Assembly: GCF_015234515.1 (NCBI RefSeq)
Contig: NZ_JADGMY010000011.1
Location: forward strand, 62,001-126,000
Direction: 5' to 3'
DNA length: 64,000 nt
From: Cellulomonas sp.
GTDB taxonomy: Bacteria > Actinomycetota > Actinomycetes > Actinomycetales > Cellulomonadaceae
Below the pieces are notes generated by a model that saw only the letters and a program-made list of their open reading frames with translations, ran no database searches and had not been told where the DNA came from. Numbering within the stretch: position 1 is the stretch's first letter; every line of letters begins with the position of its first letter. The translations under genes and the position numbers were made by a program. Shown here piece by piece: positions 34,273 through 46,608 of this stretch.

Positions 34273-35295
34273 ATGAGCGACGACCGTCGGCTGGACGTGC
34301 TGCGCGCCATCGTCGAGGACTACGTCGCGACCCGCGAGCCGGTCGGGTCGCGGGCCCTCGCGGAGCGGCACGCCCTGGGGGTGTCGCCCGCGACGATCCG
34401 CAACGACATGGCCGCCCTCGAGGAGGCCGGCCTCATCGTCCAGCCCCACACCTCCGCGGGCCGCGTGCCGACCGAGCTCGGCTACCGCGAGTTCGTCGAC
34501 CGGCTCTCCGGCGTGCGGGCGCTGTCCGCCGCGGAGAAGCGGGCCATCGGGACGCTGCTCGAGGAGGCCGTCGACCTCGACGACGTGATGGACCGTGCCG
34601 TGCGGCTGATCGCCCAGCTCACCCACCAGGTCGCCGTCGTGCAGTACCCGTCGCTGCGCCGCTCGGCGCTGCGGCACGTCGAGCTCGTGCCCGTCGGCGC
34701 GCGCCACCTGCTCGTCGTCATCATCACCACGACCGGCCGCGTCGAGCAGCGCACGCTCGAGCTCACCGCCGACCTCGACGAGTCCGTGGTCGCGCGGCTG
34801 CGGCTGCGGCTCAACGCCGCTGCCGTCGGCCTGCGTCTCGCCGAGCTCGACGTGGCGCTCGAGGCGCTCGCGGACGAGTTCGGGCCCGACGGCGCCGACC
34901 TGGCCAGGTCCGTGGTCGCCGTCGTCGCGGAGACCCTCGCGCAGGAGCGCGAGGAGCGCGTGATCGTCGCCGGTGCGTCGCACCTGGCCCGCAGCGCGGG
35001 GGCCGACTTCCCGCACACCATCGGGCCGGTGCTCGAGGCGCTGGAGGAGCAGGTCGTCCTGCTGCGCCTGCTCTCGGAGATGGCCGAGGACTCGGCCGGC
35101 GTGGCCGTGCGGATCGGGCGCGAGACGCAGCACGAGGGTCTCGCCGAGACCAGCATCGTCACGAGCGGCTACGGTGCCGACGGCTCGTCCGTCGCGGTCC
35201 TGGGGTCGGTCGGGCCGCTGCGGATGGACTACCCCCAGACGATGGCGGCGGTCCGAGCCGTCGCCCGGTACCTCACCAGGATCCTTGCAGGCTGA
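34273..35295 (+). CDS. hrcA: Heat-inducible transcription repressor HrcA
   Basis: 340-residue repressor of heat-shock genes. The N-terminal winged helix has [20 protein letters not shown] and [20 protein letters not shown], followed by the [14 protein letters not shown] wing. A GAF-like middle domain and C-terminal dimerisation region complete it. HrcA needs GroEL to stay active. ATG at 34273 follows GGAGGGAG. It is the first gene of hrcA-dnaJ-rsmE, controlled by the CIRCE site upstream. Confidence 0.97.
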   Translation: MSDDRRLDVLRAIVEDYVATREPVGSRALAERHALGVSPATIRNDMAALEEAGLIVQPHTSAGRVPTELGYREFVDRLSGVRALSAAEKRAIGTLLEEAVDLDDVMDRAVRLIAQLTHQVAVVQYPSLRRSALRHVELVPVGARHLLVVIITTTGRVEQRTLELTADLDESVVARLRLRLNAAAVGLRLAELDVALEALADEFGPDGADLARSVVAVVAETLAQEREERVIVAGASHLARSAGADFPHTIGPVLEALEEQVVLLRLLSEMAEDSAGVAVRIGRETQHEGLAETSIVTSGYGADGSSVAVLGSVGPLRMDYPQTMAAVRAVARYLTRILAG

Positions 35296-35382
35296 CCGGT
35301 CCGCCCCGTGTCCGCGCCCCCCGGCGTGGCGCGCCGGGGCCGGGGCACCCCACGCACGAGCAGGAAGCGAGCAGCACCCCAC

Positions 35383-36504
35383 GTGACCGACTACTACGAG
35401 ATTCTCGGTGTCCAGCGGGACGCGACACCCGAGCAGATCAAGAAGGCCTACCGTCGCCTCGCCCGTGAGCACCACCCCGACGTCGCGGGCACCGACCCGG
35501 CGGCGGAGGAGCGGTTCAAGGACGTGTCGCGCGCCTACGACGTGCTCGGCAACGCCGAGAAGCGGCGCGCGTACGACATGGGCGCCGACCCCGCGTCCCC
35601 GGGCGGCGGGATGGGCGGCGGCTTCGGCTTCCAGGACATCTTCGAGACCTTCTTCGGTGCGGGTGGCGGCGCCCCGCGCGGCCCGGTGCCGCGCGCCCGT
35701 CGCGGCCAGGACGCGCTCGTGCGGCTCGACCTGGACCTCGCGGAGGCGGCGTTCGGCGCGCACCGCGAGGTGCAGGTGGACACGGCCGTGCTGTGCCCCA
35801 CCTGTGGCGGCACGTGCTGCCGTCCCGGCACGTCGCCGCGCACCTGCGAGGTCTGCGGCGGACGCGGCTCCGTGCAGCGCGTCGCGCGCTCGTTCCTCGG
35901 CCAGGTCATGACGACGCAGCCGTGCGCCGCGTGCCACGGCTTCGGCACCGTCATCCCCGAGCCCTGCACCGAGTGCGCCGGCGAGGGCCGGGTGCGTTCG
36001 CGGCGCACCCTGACGGTCGACGTGCCGGCCGGCGTGGACACCGGCACGCGCATCAAGATGACCGGCCAGGGCGAGGTCGGCCCGGCCGGGGGTCCTCCGG
36101 GGGACGTCTACCTCGAGGTGCGCGAGCGCAAGCACGAGACGTTCGTCCGGCGGGGCGACGACCTGCACGCGACGCTCCAGGTGCCGATGACGGCCGCCGC
36201 CCTGGGCACGGTCGTGACCCTGGACACGCTCGACGGCCCGCAGGAGCTCGACCTGCGGCCCGGCACGCAGCCGGGCCAGGTGCTCACGCTGCGGGGCCTG
36301 GGTGTGGGCCACCTGCACGTCGGAGGTCGTGGGGACCTGCACGTGCACGTCGAGGTCCAGGTCCCGACGCCCGCGGACGACGAGCAGGCCGAGCTGCTGC
36401 GGCGCCTGGCCGTGCTGCGCGGCGAGGAGCGCCCCGAGGCGCGTCTGGCCGCGGCCAACCCCGGGATGTTCGCCAAGCTGCGCGACAAGCTCAGCGGCCG
36501 GTGA
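35383..36504 (+). CDS. dnaJ: Chaperone DnaJ (DnaJ2 type)
   Basis: 373-residue Hsp40 co-chaperone of DnaK. The J domain (1-70) carries HPD in REHHPDVAGTDP. A short Gly/Phe region follows (MGGGFGFQDIFETFFG). The zinc domain has four Cys pairs (CPTC, CEVCGGRG, CAACHGFG, CTECAGEG); the first lacks the usual GxG and reads CPTCGGTCC. C-terminal beta domains include GDVYLEVRERKHETFVRRG. The GTG at 35383 gives the family's VTDYYEILGV start. Downstream rsmE overlaps by four bases. Confidence 0.96.
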   Translation: MTDYYEILGVQRDATPEQIKKAYRRLAREHHPDVAGTDPAAEERFKDVSRAYDVLGNAEKRRAYDMGADPASPGGGMGGGFGFQDIFETFFGAGGGAPRGPVPRARRGQDALVRLDLDLAEAAFGAHREVQVDTAVLCPTCGGTCCRPGTSPRTCEVCGGRGSVQRVARSFLGQVMTTQPCAACHGFGTVIPEPCTECAGEGRVRSRRTLTVDVPAGVDTGTRIKMTGQGEVGPAGGPPGDVYLEVRERKHETFVRRGDDLHATLQVPMTAAALGTVVTLDTLDGPQELDLRPGTQPGQVLTLRGLGVGHLHVGGRGDLHVHVEVQVPTPADDEQAELLRRLAVLRGEERPEARLAAANPGMFAKLRDKLSGR

Positions 36505-37259
36505 GCGCACCCGTCTTCGTCGTCGAGCCCGGCACGCTCGACGACGTGCGCGCCGGCGGCCAGTACCTGCTCGCGGGTACCGAAGGGCGGCACGCCGGCG
36601 TCGTGCAACGGCGCGGCCCCGGTGAGCGGGTCGACGTGGTCGACTGCGCAGGCGTGCGCCTGGTCGGTCGCGTGCGGGTGGCCGGCCCCGACGGTGTGAC
36701 GATCGACGTCGACGACGTCGTGGTCGAGGCCGCCGCGGTCCCGCAGCTCGTGCTCGTGCAGGCCCTGGCCAAGGGCGACCGCGACGAGATGGCGATCGAG
36801 GCGGCCACCGAGGTCGGTGTCGACGTCGTCGTGCCGTGGCAGGCCGAGCGCTCCGTCGTGGTGTGGCGCGGCGAGCGCGCGCAGAAGAGCCGCGCGCGGT
36901 GGATCGGCACGGTCCGCGCCGCGACCAAGCAGTCGCGTCGTGCACGCATGCCCGTGGTCGAGCACGCGCTCGACCACGCGGGCCTCGTCGCCCGCGCGGC
37001 CGCGGTCACGGCCGCCGGTGGTGCCGTGCTCGTGCTGCACGAGTCCGCGACCGTCCCGCTGCACCAGGCCGACCTGCCGGAGACCGGCGAGGTGCTCGTG
37101 GTCGTCGGCCCGGAGGGCGGCATCAGCGACCGCGAGGTCACCGCGCTCACGGACGCCGGGGCGGTCGTCTGCCGTCTGGGACCGCACGTCCTGCGCACGT
37201 CGACCGCCGGTCCCGTCGCGCTCGCGATGCTCGCCGACCGTCTGGGCCGCTGGGGCTGA
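36501..37259 (+). CDS. rsmE: 16S rRNA m3U1498 methyltransferase RsmE
   Basis: 252-residue SPOUT methyltransferase that methylates U1498 of 16S rRNA. PUA-like N-terminal domain (FVVEPGTL, GRHAGVVQRRGPGERVDVVD), then the trefoil-knot domain with LVQALAKGDRDEMAIEAATE, ERSVVVW, WIGTVRAATKQSRRARMP and the SAM-binding GPEGGISDREV and LGPHVLRTSTAGPVAL. It starts with GTGA overlapping the dnaJ stop. Standard actinobacterial position after dnaJ. Confidence 0.96.
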   Translation: MSAPVFVVEPGTLDDVRAGGQYLLAGTEGRHAGVVQRRGPGERVDVVDCAGVRLVGRVRVAGPDGVTIDVDDVVVEAAAVPQLVLVQALAKGDRDEMAIEAATEVGVDVVVPWQAERSVVVWRGERAQKSRARWIGTVRAATKQSRRARMPVVEHALDHAGLVARAAAVTAAGGAVLVLHESATVPLHQADLPETGEVLVVVGPEGGISDREVTALTDAGAVVCRLGPHVLRTSTAGPVALAMLADRLGRWG

Positions 37260-37284
37260 GTCTCCTCTGGGTCCGGGCGTGCGC

Positions 37285-37331
37285 GTGGGGGTGGTGGCGC
37301 GACGGGGGGGAAGAGGCGCCACCACCCCCAC
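37285..37331. terminator. Bidirectional hairpin terminator
   Basis: Perfect 16-bp stem (GTGGGGGTGGTGGCGC and its reverse complement) with a 15-base purine-rich loop, between the convergent rsmE and ppdK genes, 11 bases from the ppdK stop. Confidence 0.8.
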
Positions 37332-37342
37332 GGGTCCGCAGG

Positions 37343-40057
<2,715 letters not shown>

Positions 40058-40220
40058 GGGGCATCCTCCGTCGCTCGCGCGAACCGAGCTCCGTTGCCCG
40101 GCGTCCTGCTCCCAGTGTTCTCCCGGCCGGACGGTCCTGCCCGGGGACGAAGGGCCCACGTCACGCCGCCGACACCCCGCGCCCCCGGCGATGGATCCGC
40201 TCACAGGCCGGGCGGAGCCG

Positions 40221-40226
40221 TAGGAT
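40221..40226 (+). promoter_or_regulatory. -10 box of the phoH-era operon
   Basis: TAGGAT with six bases to a GTG at 40233. That GTG is not in the phoH frame, so here the transcript likely starts at 40233 and carries a leader of about 56 bases, opening with the hairpin-forming GTGCCCCTCCGGAGGGCAC. The remainder of 40058-40288 holds the ppdK upstream region and nothing else that I recognise. Confidence 0.5.
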
Positions 40227-40288
40227 GGCGTCGTGCCCCTCCGGAGGGCACGCGTCGAGAGAAGGAGCGCACGGCACCCGCCGAGCAC

Positions 40289-41290
40289 ATGGCCGAGTCC
40301 AGCCCCGAACCCCGCGTCCCCGAGTCCCGGCACGCGCGCGTCGAGCACCGCATCACCGTCCCGTCGGACGTGTCGATGGTCGAGCTGCTCGGGCTGCGCG
40401 ACGAGGTGCTGCGCAGCATCGAGGACGGCTTCCCGACCGTCGACGTGCACGTGCGCGGCAACGAGGTGACGCTGGCGGGCCCGCCCGGTGACGTCGCCCT
40501 CGTCACGCGCCTCGTCGACGAGCTCGTCGAGATGGCCGCCGGGGGCACGCCCCTGAGCCCGGACGTCGTCGCACGGTCGGTCGTCATGCTGACCGACGCC
40601 GCGGACGCCCGCCCCGCCGACGTGCTGACGTTCAACATCCTGTCCTCGCGCGGGCGGACCATCCGGGCCAAGACGGCCGGGCAGAAGGACTACGTCGAGG
40701 CCATCGAGCGCAACACCGTCACGTTCGGCATCGGGCCGGCCGGCACGGGCAAGACGTACCTGGCGATGGCGAAGGCCGTGCAGGCGCTGCAGGCGCGCAA
40801 GGTCAACCGCATCGTGCTGACCCGGCCCGCGGTCGAGGCGGGGGAACGGCTGGGCTTCCTGCCGGGCTCCCTGGCGGACAAGATCGACCCGTACCTGCGA
40901 CCGCTGTACGACGCGCTGCACGACATGGTCGACCCCGAGTCGATCCCGCGCCTCATGGAGGCCGGCACGATCGAGGTCGCACCGCTGGCGTACATGCGCG
41001 GTCGCACGCTGAACGACGCGTTCATCATCCTCGACGAGGCGCAGAACACGTCCGTCGAGCAGATGAAGATGTTCCTCACGCGCCTGGGCTTCGGGTCCAA
41101 GGTCGTCGTCACCGGTGACGTCACCCAGGTGGACCTGCCCAGCAGCACGACGTCCGGGCTGCGGGTCGTCGAGCAGATCCTGACGGGCGTCGACGACGTC
41201 GAGTTCTGCCGCCTGACCTCGTCCGACGTCGTCCGGCACCGCCTGGTCGGCGAGATCATCGACGCGTACGCGAGGTGGGACAGGTCATGA
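40289..41290 (+). CDS. phoH: PhoH family ATPase
   Basis: 333-residue PhoH-like protein, an ATPase related to superfamily 1 helicases and linked to RNA metabolism. An N-terminal KH-like domain (about 15-100) precedes the nucleotide-binding core: [19 protein letters not shown] (Walker A), [35 protein letters not shown] (Walker B), [20 protein letters not shown] at 40289 is the only standard start near the conserved region, but the good ribosome-binding site GAAGGAG at 40261-40267 is about 21 bases before it, so a rarer upstream start cannot be excluded. First of phoH-ybeY-corC-era, joined by four-base overlaps. Confidence 0.93.
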   Translation: MAESSPEPRVPESRHARVEHRITVPSDVSMVELLGLRDEVLRSIEDGFPTVDVHVRGNEVTLAGPPGDVALVTRLVDELVEMAAGGTPLSPDVVARSVVMLTDAADARPADVLTFNILSSRGRTIRAKTAGQKDYVEAIERNTVTFGIGPAGTGKTYLAMAKAVQALQARKVNRIVLTRPAVEAGERLGFLPGSLADKIDPYLRPLYDALHDMVDPESIPRLMEAGTIEVAPLAYMRGRTLNDAFIILDEAQNTSVEQMKMFLTRLGFGSKVVVTGDVTQVDLPSSTTSGLRVVEQILTGVDDVEFCRLTSSDVVRHRLVGEIIDAYARWDRS

Positions 41291-41739
41291 GCGTCGAGGT
41301 GAGCAACGAGTCCGGCGTCGAGGTCGACGAGGCCGAGTTCGCGGCGCTCGGGCGGTACGTGCTCGACGCGATGCACGTGCACCCGCAGGCCGACCTGTTC
41401 GTCCGGCTGGTCGACACGGCGACCATGACGGACCTGCACGTGCGCTGGATGGACGAGCCGGGACCGACCGACGTGCTGTCGTTCCCGATGGACGAGCTGC
41501 GGCCGGGCCGCGAGGGCGAGCCCGCCGGACCGGGCGTGCTGGGTGACGTCGTGCTGTGCCCGGACGTCGCCGCCACGCAGGCGCGCGCGGCGGGCCACTC
41601 GACCGCCGAGGAGATGCTGCTGCTCACCACGCACGGGATCCTCCACCTGCTCGGCTACGACCACGCCGAGCCGGACGAGGAGAAGGAGATGTTCGCCCTG
41701 CAGCGTCGCCTGCTCCTGACGTTCCTGGCCGGGCGATGA
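41287..41739 (+). CDS. ybeY: Endoribonuclease YbeY
   Basis: 150-residue zinc endoribonuclease for 16S rRNA 3-prime end maturation and ribosome quality control. The metal site reads [11 protein letters not shown], and the preceding [19 protein letters not shown] block is conserved. ATG at 41287 overlaps the phoH stop (ATGA). Confidence 0.97.
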   Translation: MSVEVSNESGVEVDEAEFAALGRYVLDAMHVHPQADLFVRLVDTATMTDLHVRWMDEPGPTDVLSFPMDELRPGREGEPAGPGVLGDVVLCPDVAATQARAAGHSTAEEMLLLTTHGILHLLGYDHAEPDEEKEMFALQRRLLLTFLAGR

Positions 41740-43115
41740 GCGGCGTCCCTGTCGCCCTGCTCGTCGCCGTCGCAGTCGTGGGGATCGTGCTGGCCGCCGC
41801 GCTGTCGGCGGGCGAGGTCGCGGTCCTGCGCGTCACGCGGGCCCGTGTCACCGAGCTCGAGACCGAACGCCCCGGCGCGGCCGCGCGCGTGCGCCGGCTC
41901 GTGGACGACCCGACCCGCGTCGCCGCCGCCGCGGCCTTCGTCCGGCTGCTGGGGGAGATGACGGCGACCGTCTGCCTCACGCTGGCCATCAGCGCCGGCA
42001 GCCTGTCGTGGTGGGCCACGGCGCTCCTCGCGATCGCCGCCTGCGCGGTCGTGGCCTTCCTGCTGGTGCGCGTCAGCCCGCGCAGCATGGGCCGGCGCCA
42101 CCCCGTCGGGGTCCTCGCGAGCCTCTCGCGCCTGCTCTGGGCCGTGACCGTCCTGGCCGGTGGGGTCGGGCGCCGTGCCGACCCGTCGACGTCGACCAGC
42201 GAGCAGGACGACGCGGAGCTGCGCGACATGGTCGAGCGGGTCAGCGAGTCCGACGCGATCGAGGACAACGAGCGCGAGATGTTCCGCTCGGTGCTCGAGC
42301 TCGGTGACACCCTCACGCGCGAGGTGATGGTCCCGCGCACCGACATGATCACCACCCAGGCGGACACGCCGCTGCACAAGGTCCTGGCGCTGCTCCTGCG
42401 CTCGGGCTTCTCCCGCGTGCCCGTGGTCGGGGAGTCCGTCGACGACGTCGTCGGCGTGCTGTACCTCAAGGACATCGTCCGGCGCATCCCCGCGCGCGGT
42501 GCGGGTGCCGGGTCGAACGGCACGCACGGTGACGACGACCCCCTGGACGCGCCCGCGTCGTCGCTCGCACGTCCCGCGGTCTTCGTCCCCGAGTCCAAGC
42601 CGGTCGACCAGCTGCTCCTCGAGCTGCGCGACGGCTCGAGCCACATCGCGCTCGTCGTCGACGAGTACGGAGGGATCGCCGGGCTCGTGACCATCGAGGA
42701 CGCGCTCGAGGAGATCGTCGGCGAGCTCACCGACGAGCACGACGCGAGCGCGCCGGTGGTCGAGGAGCTCGACGACGGCGGCTACCGTGTCCCGGCCCGC
42801 ATGAGCCGGGACGAGCTGGGGGACCTGTTCGGCATCGACGTCGAGGACGAGGACGTGGACACCGCGGCCGGCCTGCTCGCGAAGGCGCTCGGCAAGGTGC
42901 CGCTCCCGGGCTCCGTCGGGCAGATCCACGGGCTGCGGCTCCAGGGCGAGCGCGTCGAGGGTCGGCGCAAGCGGCTCGCGACGGTCCTGGTGCACCGTGC
43001 CGAGGACCCCGACGACGACGCACCCGCCACCCCCGCCCACGGCACGACAGCCGCGGGCACCCCGGCACGCGGCACCCCCGCCGCGCGCGACCACGGCTCG
43101 GAGGCCACCCGATGA
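41736..43115 (+). CDS. CorC/HlyC-type hemolysin family protein (CNNM/CBS)
   Basis: 459-residue membrane protein of the DUF21-CBS-CorC_C family, implicated in Mg/Co transport. An N-terminal DUF21 membrane domain ([21 protein letters not shown]; about four hydrophobic segments to 145), the linker [20 protein letters not shown], paired CBS domains ([36 protein letters not shown]) and a C-terminal CorC domain ([20 protein letters not shown]) are in order. The Ala/Thr/Pro tail (about 425-459) is low-complexity. It overlaps ybeY and era by four bases each. Confidence 0.95.
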   Translation: MSGVPVALLVAVAVVGIVLAAALSAGEVAVLRVTRARVTELETERPGAAARVRRLVDDPTRVAAAAAFVRLLGEMTATVCLTLAISAGSLSWWATALLAIAACAVVAFLLVRVSPRSMGRRHPVGVLASLSRLLWAVTVLAGGVGRRADPSTSTSEQDDAELRDMVERVSESDAIEDNEREMFRSVLELGDTLTREVMVPRTDMITTQADTPLHKVLALLLRSGFSRVPVVGESVDDVVGVLYLKDIVRRIPARGAGAGSNGTHGDDDPLDAPASSLARPAVFVPESKPVDQLLLELRDGSSHIALVVDEYGGIAGLVTIEDALEEIVGELTDEHDASAPVVEELDDGGYRVPARMSRDELGDLFGIDVEDEDVDTAAGLLAKALGKVPLPGSVGQIHGLRLQGERVEGRRKRLATVLVHRAEDPDDDAPATPAHGTTAAGTPARGTPAARDHGSEATR

Positions 43116-44032
43116 CCCACCGTTCCGGCTTCGCGTGCTTCGTCGGCAGGCCCAACACCGGCAAGTCCACGCTGACCAACGCCCTCGTCGGCCAGAAGGT
43201 CGCCATCACGTCCGGGCGGCCCCAGACCACGCGCCACGTGGTGCGCGGCATCGTGCACCGCGACGACGCGCAGCTCGTGCTGGTCGACACACCGGGCCTG
43301 CACCGCCCGCGGACGCTGCTGGGGGAGCGGCTCAACGCCCTCGTCCGGGACACGCTCAGCGAGGTCGACGTCGTCGGGTTCTGCCTCCCGGCCGACGAGA
43401 AGATCGGTCCCGGCGACCGCTTCATCGCCGAGCAGCTCGCACGGCTGAACCCGCCCGGACGCCCGGGCACGCCCGTGGTCGCGGTCGTCACCAAGACCGA
43501 CACGGTGCCGCGGGCGCGGCTCACCGAGCAGCTGCTCGCGGTCGACCGCCTGGGGGAGTGGGCCGACATCGTCCCGGTCTCGTCGCGCGACGGGTACCAG
43601 GTCGACGTGCTGGCGGACGTGCTCGTCGGGCACCTGCCCGAGGGGCCCGCGCTCTACCCGGAGGGGGAGCTGACCGACGAGCCCGAGCAGGTCATGGTCG
43701 CCGAGCTGGTCAGGGAGGCCGCGCTCGAAGGGGTGCACGACGAGCTGCCGCACTCGCTCGCGGTCGTCGTCGACGAGATCGTCCCGCGTGAGCAGCGCCC
43801 CGGCGCCGACGGTCGCCCGCTGCTCGACGTGCGCGTCCACCTGTTCGTCGAGCGCGACAGCCAGAAGGCGATCATCATCGGCCGCGGCGGCGCGCGGCTG
43901 CGGGACGTCGGCACGCGCGCCCGCACCCAGATCGAGGCGCTGCTCGGCGCCCGCGTGTTCCTCGACCTGCACGTGAAGGTCGCCAAGGACTGGCAGCGAG
44001 ACCCCAAGCAGCTCGGCCGGCTGGGCTTCTGA
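43112..44032 (+). CDS. era: GTPase Era
   Basis: 306-residue GTPase that binds the 3-prime end of 16S rRNA and aids 30S assembly. G1 GRPNTGKSTLTNALVG, switch I TSGRPQTTRH, G3 DTPGLH, G4 VTKTD, and a C-terminal KH domain with ERDSQKAIIIGRGGARLRDVG and FLDLHVKVAKDWQRD. Starts inside the stop of the preceding gene (ATGA). Confidence 0.97.
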   Translation: MTHRSGFACFVGRPNTGKSTLTNALVGQKVAITSGRPQTTRHVVRGIVHRDDAQLVLVDTPGLHRPRTLLGERLNALVRDTLSEVDVVGFCLPADEKIGPGDRFIAEQLARLNPPGRPGTPVVAVVTKTDTVPRARLTEQLLAVDRLGEWADIVPVSSRDGYQVDVLADVLVGHLPEGPALYPEGELTDEPEQVMVAELVREAALEGVHDELPHSLAVVVDEIVPREQRPGADGRPLLDVRVHLFVERDSQKAIIIGRGGARLRDVGTRARTQIEALLGARVFLDLHVKVAKDWQRDPKQLGRLGF

Positions 44033-44033
44033 C

Positions 44034-45626
44034 GTGGGGGTCACGACCACCGGGACGCAGGAGGCGCAGGCGCAGCAGGGCCGCCGGCGCGTCCGTTCCG
44101 CGCGGCTCTCGTCGGTCTACCGGCTCGTCGCCAGCGTCGCCCTCGGCTCCCTGGTGCTCGCCGTCGTCGGTGCCGTCACCGGACCCGGCTGGAATCCCGG
44201 GCCGCTCGAGGAGGGCATCGAGGTCGCGACCGCGGATACCTCGATCGGCGGGGCACCGGAGCTCGAGGCCCACGGCGTGCGGACGGTCGACGTGTCGGTG
44301 GCGCTCGACGGCGCCACGGTCGGAGCCCGGCTCTCGCTGCCCGAGGACGTGGCCGAGCCGGGGCCGGCGGTCCTGTTCGTCCACGGTGCGGGCACGGGCC
44401 GGTCCGTCCAGGCGTTCAAGCGGCAGGCGCAGGCGCTTGCCGAGGCCGGTGTCGTCGCGATGGTGCCCGACAAGCGGCTGGACACGTACACGACACGGCA
44501 CCGCGACTACGTCGCGATGGCGGCCGACTACCGCCGGTCGCTCGACCTGCTGCGTGACCGTCCCGAGGTCGACCCCGACCAGGTCGTCGTCTACGCCGAG
44601 AGCGAGGGCGGCTGGATCGCGCCCGTCATGGCGGCCGAGGACCCGAGGATCGCCGGGGTGGTGCTCGTGTCCTCACCCGTGGTGCCCGCGCGCCAGCAGG
44701 CCGCCTTCGCGGTCGACGCCTACCTGCGCAACACCGGTGTCCCGCACGCCGTGTTCCGCGCCATCCCGCGCGCCGTCGGCATGTCGATGCCCGGGGGCGG
44801 GTTCGAGTACGCCGACTTCGACGTCGCACCCTGGCAGCAGCGGATGACCCAGCCCGTGCTCGTCGCCTACGGCACCGCGGACGCCTCGATGCCCATCGTC
44901 CAGGGCGCGCTGCAGATCCGCGCCGACGTCGCGCACGCCGGCAACACGGACGTGACGATCCGCTACTACGAGGGTGCGGACCACGGCATCCGCGTCGGCG
45001 GGAGCCCGACCCCGGAGTTCCTGCGGGACCTGTCGGGGTGGGTGCTGGGCCTGCCCGGCACGGCGGGCGCCGCGCCGCAGGTCGCGGGCGCCGAGCCCAC
45101 GCAGACCTACGTCGCCGGTCCGGTGCCGCAGCCGCGATGGCTCCGCGACGGGACGGCCCTGCTCGTCCTCGTCCTCGGGGTGCCGGTGCTGATGGTCCTG
45201 TGCGGCCTCGCGGTCGCCTCGACACGCGTCGTGCAGCGCACGTCGGCGCGGTCCCGCGGTGCCGACGCGCACCCACCGAACCGCTTCGCGCCCGGCATCG
45301 CGTGGCGGCTCGCCGCGCTCGCGGCCACCACGGTGGCGACGGTCGCCGCGCTCGTCTGGTACCTGCTGTCGGTCGCCCGGCTCGCGCTCGACTACGAGCG
45401 TGACGCGTGGGTCGTGCAGGGAGGCTGGCTCGGCGTGCGCCTGCTGGGGATCGGCGCGGTGCTCGTCGCCGTGCTCCTGGCACACCGGGCCTACGACGCC
45501 CGGCAGGACGGCGTGCCCCTCGCGCCGGGTGTCGTGCGACGGGTGGCGGCCGTCGGCGTACTGGGTGGATCGGCCGTCCTGCTGGTCGTCCTGGCCTACT
45601 GGGGTGTGTTCCAGCTGAACATCTGA
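44034..45626 (+). CDS. Membrane alpha/beta-hydrolase (esterase/peptidase type)
   Basis: 530-residue protein: an N-terminal membrane anchor (about 30-50), an extracytoplasmic alpha/beta-hydrolase domain (about 85-345) and three C-terminal membrane segments (about 375-395, 425-450 and two near 465-525). The oxyanion region is LFVHGAGTG, the nucleophile elbow VVYAESEGGW (Ser in ESEGG), and the acid/His region ADHGIRVGG. The elbow has Glu before Ser and lacks the first Gly of GxSxG, seen in some dienelactone-hydrolase-like families. It begins one base after the era stop. Substrate unknown. Confidence 0.85.
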   Translation: MGVTTTGTQEAQAQQGRRRVRSARLSSVYRLVASVALGSLVLAVVGAVTGPGWNPGPLEEGIEVATADTSIGGAPELEAHGVRTVDVSVALDGATVGARLSLPEDVAEPGPAVLFVHGAGTGRSVQAFKRQAQALAEAGVVAMVPDKRLDTYTTRHRDYVAMAADYRRSLDLLRDRPEVDPDQVVVYAESEGGWIAPVMAAEDPRIAGVVLVSSPVVPARQQAAFAVDAYLRNTGVPHAVFRAIPRAVGMSMPGGGFEYADFDVAPWQQRMTQPVLVAYGTADASMPIVQGALQIRADVAHAGNTDVTIRYYEGADHGIRVGGSPTPEFLRDLSGWVLGLPGTAGAAPQVAGAEPTQTYVAGPVPQPRWLRDGTALLVLVLGVPVLMVLCGLAVASTRVVQRTSARSRGADAHPPNRFAPGIAWRLAALAATTVATVAALVWYLLSVARLALDYERDAWVVQGGWLGVRLLGIGAVLVAVLLAHRAYDARQDGVPLAPGVVRRVAAVGVLGGSAVLLVVLAYWGVFQLNI

Positions 45627-45714
45627 GGGTGAACTGGACGCATGCACGTGAACCGCACGCCTCGGGTGAGGCACCATGTGCGCCGGTGGCTTCTCAGGTG
45701 GGGATGGTGGTGCA

Positions 45715-46608
45715 GTGCGCACGTCTTGGGGTTCGGCGACGGACCGGGGGCGCGTCCGTGAGGTGAACGAGGACGCGCTCCTCGCGTACCCCCCCGTCTT
45801 CCTCGTCGCCGACGGGATGGGTGGGCACGACGCGGGTGACCTCGCGAGCCGCATCGCCGTCGAGGAGTTCGCCCAGCTCGCCGGCCAGTCGTCGGCGTCG
45901 TCGGACGACGTGCACGCCTGCTTCGCGCGGACCTCGTCACGCATCCGGACCGAGTTCACACGGGGTCGGCAGGGCGGGACGACCGTCGCGGGTGCCGCGG
46001 TCACCGCGCACGACGGCGGCTGGTACTGGTTGGTGTTCAACGTGGGCGACTCCCGCGTCTACCGCTGCTCCGAGGGCGCCCTGGAGCAGGTGAGCGTCGA
46101 CCACTCCGTGGTCCAGGAGCTGCTGGACTCCGGTGAGCTCACACCGGACGCCGCGCGCCGGCACCCCGAGCGGCACGTCCTGACGCGCGCGCTGGGGACC
46201 GGGGAGCCGCCGGAGCCCGACTACTGGCTGCTGCCCGCCGGTGCCGACGACCGGTTGCTCATCTGCACCGACGGACTGACGCGTGAGCTCAGCGACACCG
46301 AGATCGCGGACGTCCTCGCCTCCGTCGACGACCCGCAGGAGGCGTCAGCGCTGCTGGTGCAGCACGCGCTCGAGCGCGGGGGCCGCGACAACGTGAGCGC
46401 CGTCGTCGTCGACGTCGCGACGACCGTCACGCCCGAGCCGACCCACACGACCCTGCCCCGCACGGCGCCCGACCTCGGGCCGCACCTGTGGGACGAGATG
46501 CTCAACGGCGCGACCGTGCCGCGCCACGCCGCCGCCTTGCAGGACGACCCGCCCACGCCCGTCCCGCCGGCCTCCTCGCCGGTCGACGCCCAGGAGGACC
46601 CCGCATGA
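45715..46608 (+). CDS. PP2C-type Ser/Thr phosphatase
   Basis: 297-residue metal-dependent phosphatase with a short C-terminal tail. Motifs: SATDRGRVREVNEDALL, FLVADGMGGHDAGDLAS (metal Asp), GGTTVAGAAV, VFNVGDSRVYR, LLICTDGLTREL and GGRDNVSAVVVDV. No signal or membrane segment. GTG at 45715 gives the usual N-terminus; ATG at 45676, which has GGTGAGG just before it, is a possible alternative adding 13 residues. It leads an eight-gene locus with an FHA protein and a kinase, so it probably reverses that kinase's phosphorylations. Its stop overlaps the next start (ATGA). Confidence 0.93.
   Translation: MRTSWGSATDRGRVREVNEDALLAYPPVFLVADGMGGHDAGDLASRIAVEEFAQLAGQSSASSDDVHACFARTSSRIRTEFTRGRQGGTTVAGAAVTAHDGGWYWLVFNVGDSRVYRCSEGALEQVSVDHSVVQELLDSGELTPDAARRHPERHVLTRALGTGEPPEPDYWLLPAGADDRLLICTDGLTRELSDTEIADVLASVDDPQEASALLVQHALERGGRDNVSAVVVDVATTVTPEPTHTTLPRTAPDLGPHLWDEMLNGATVPRHAAALQDDPPTPVPPASSPVDAQEDPA

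Noticed and set aside
40058..40220. A riboswitch or RNA gene between ppdK and phoH
   Set aside because: No conserved riboswitch core or compensating stems could be recognised by eye; the region is consistent with two divergent promoters.
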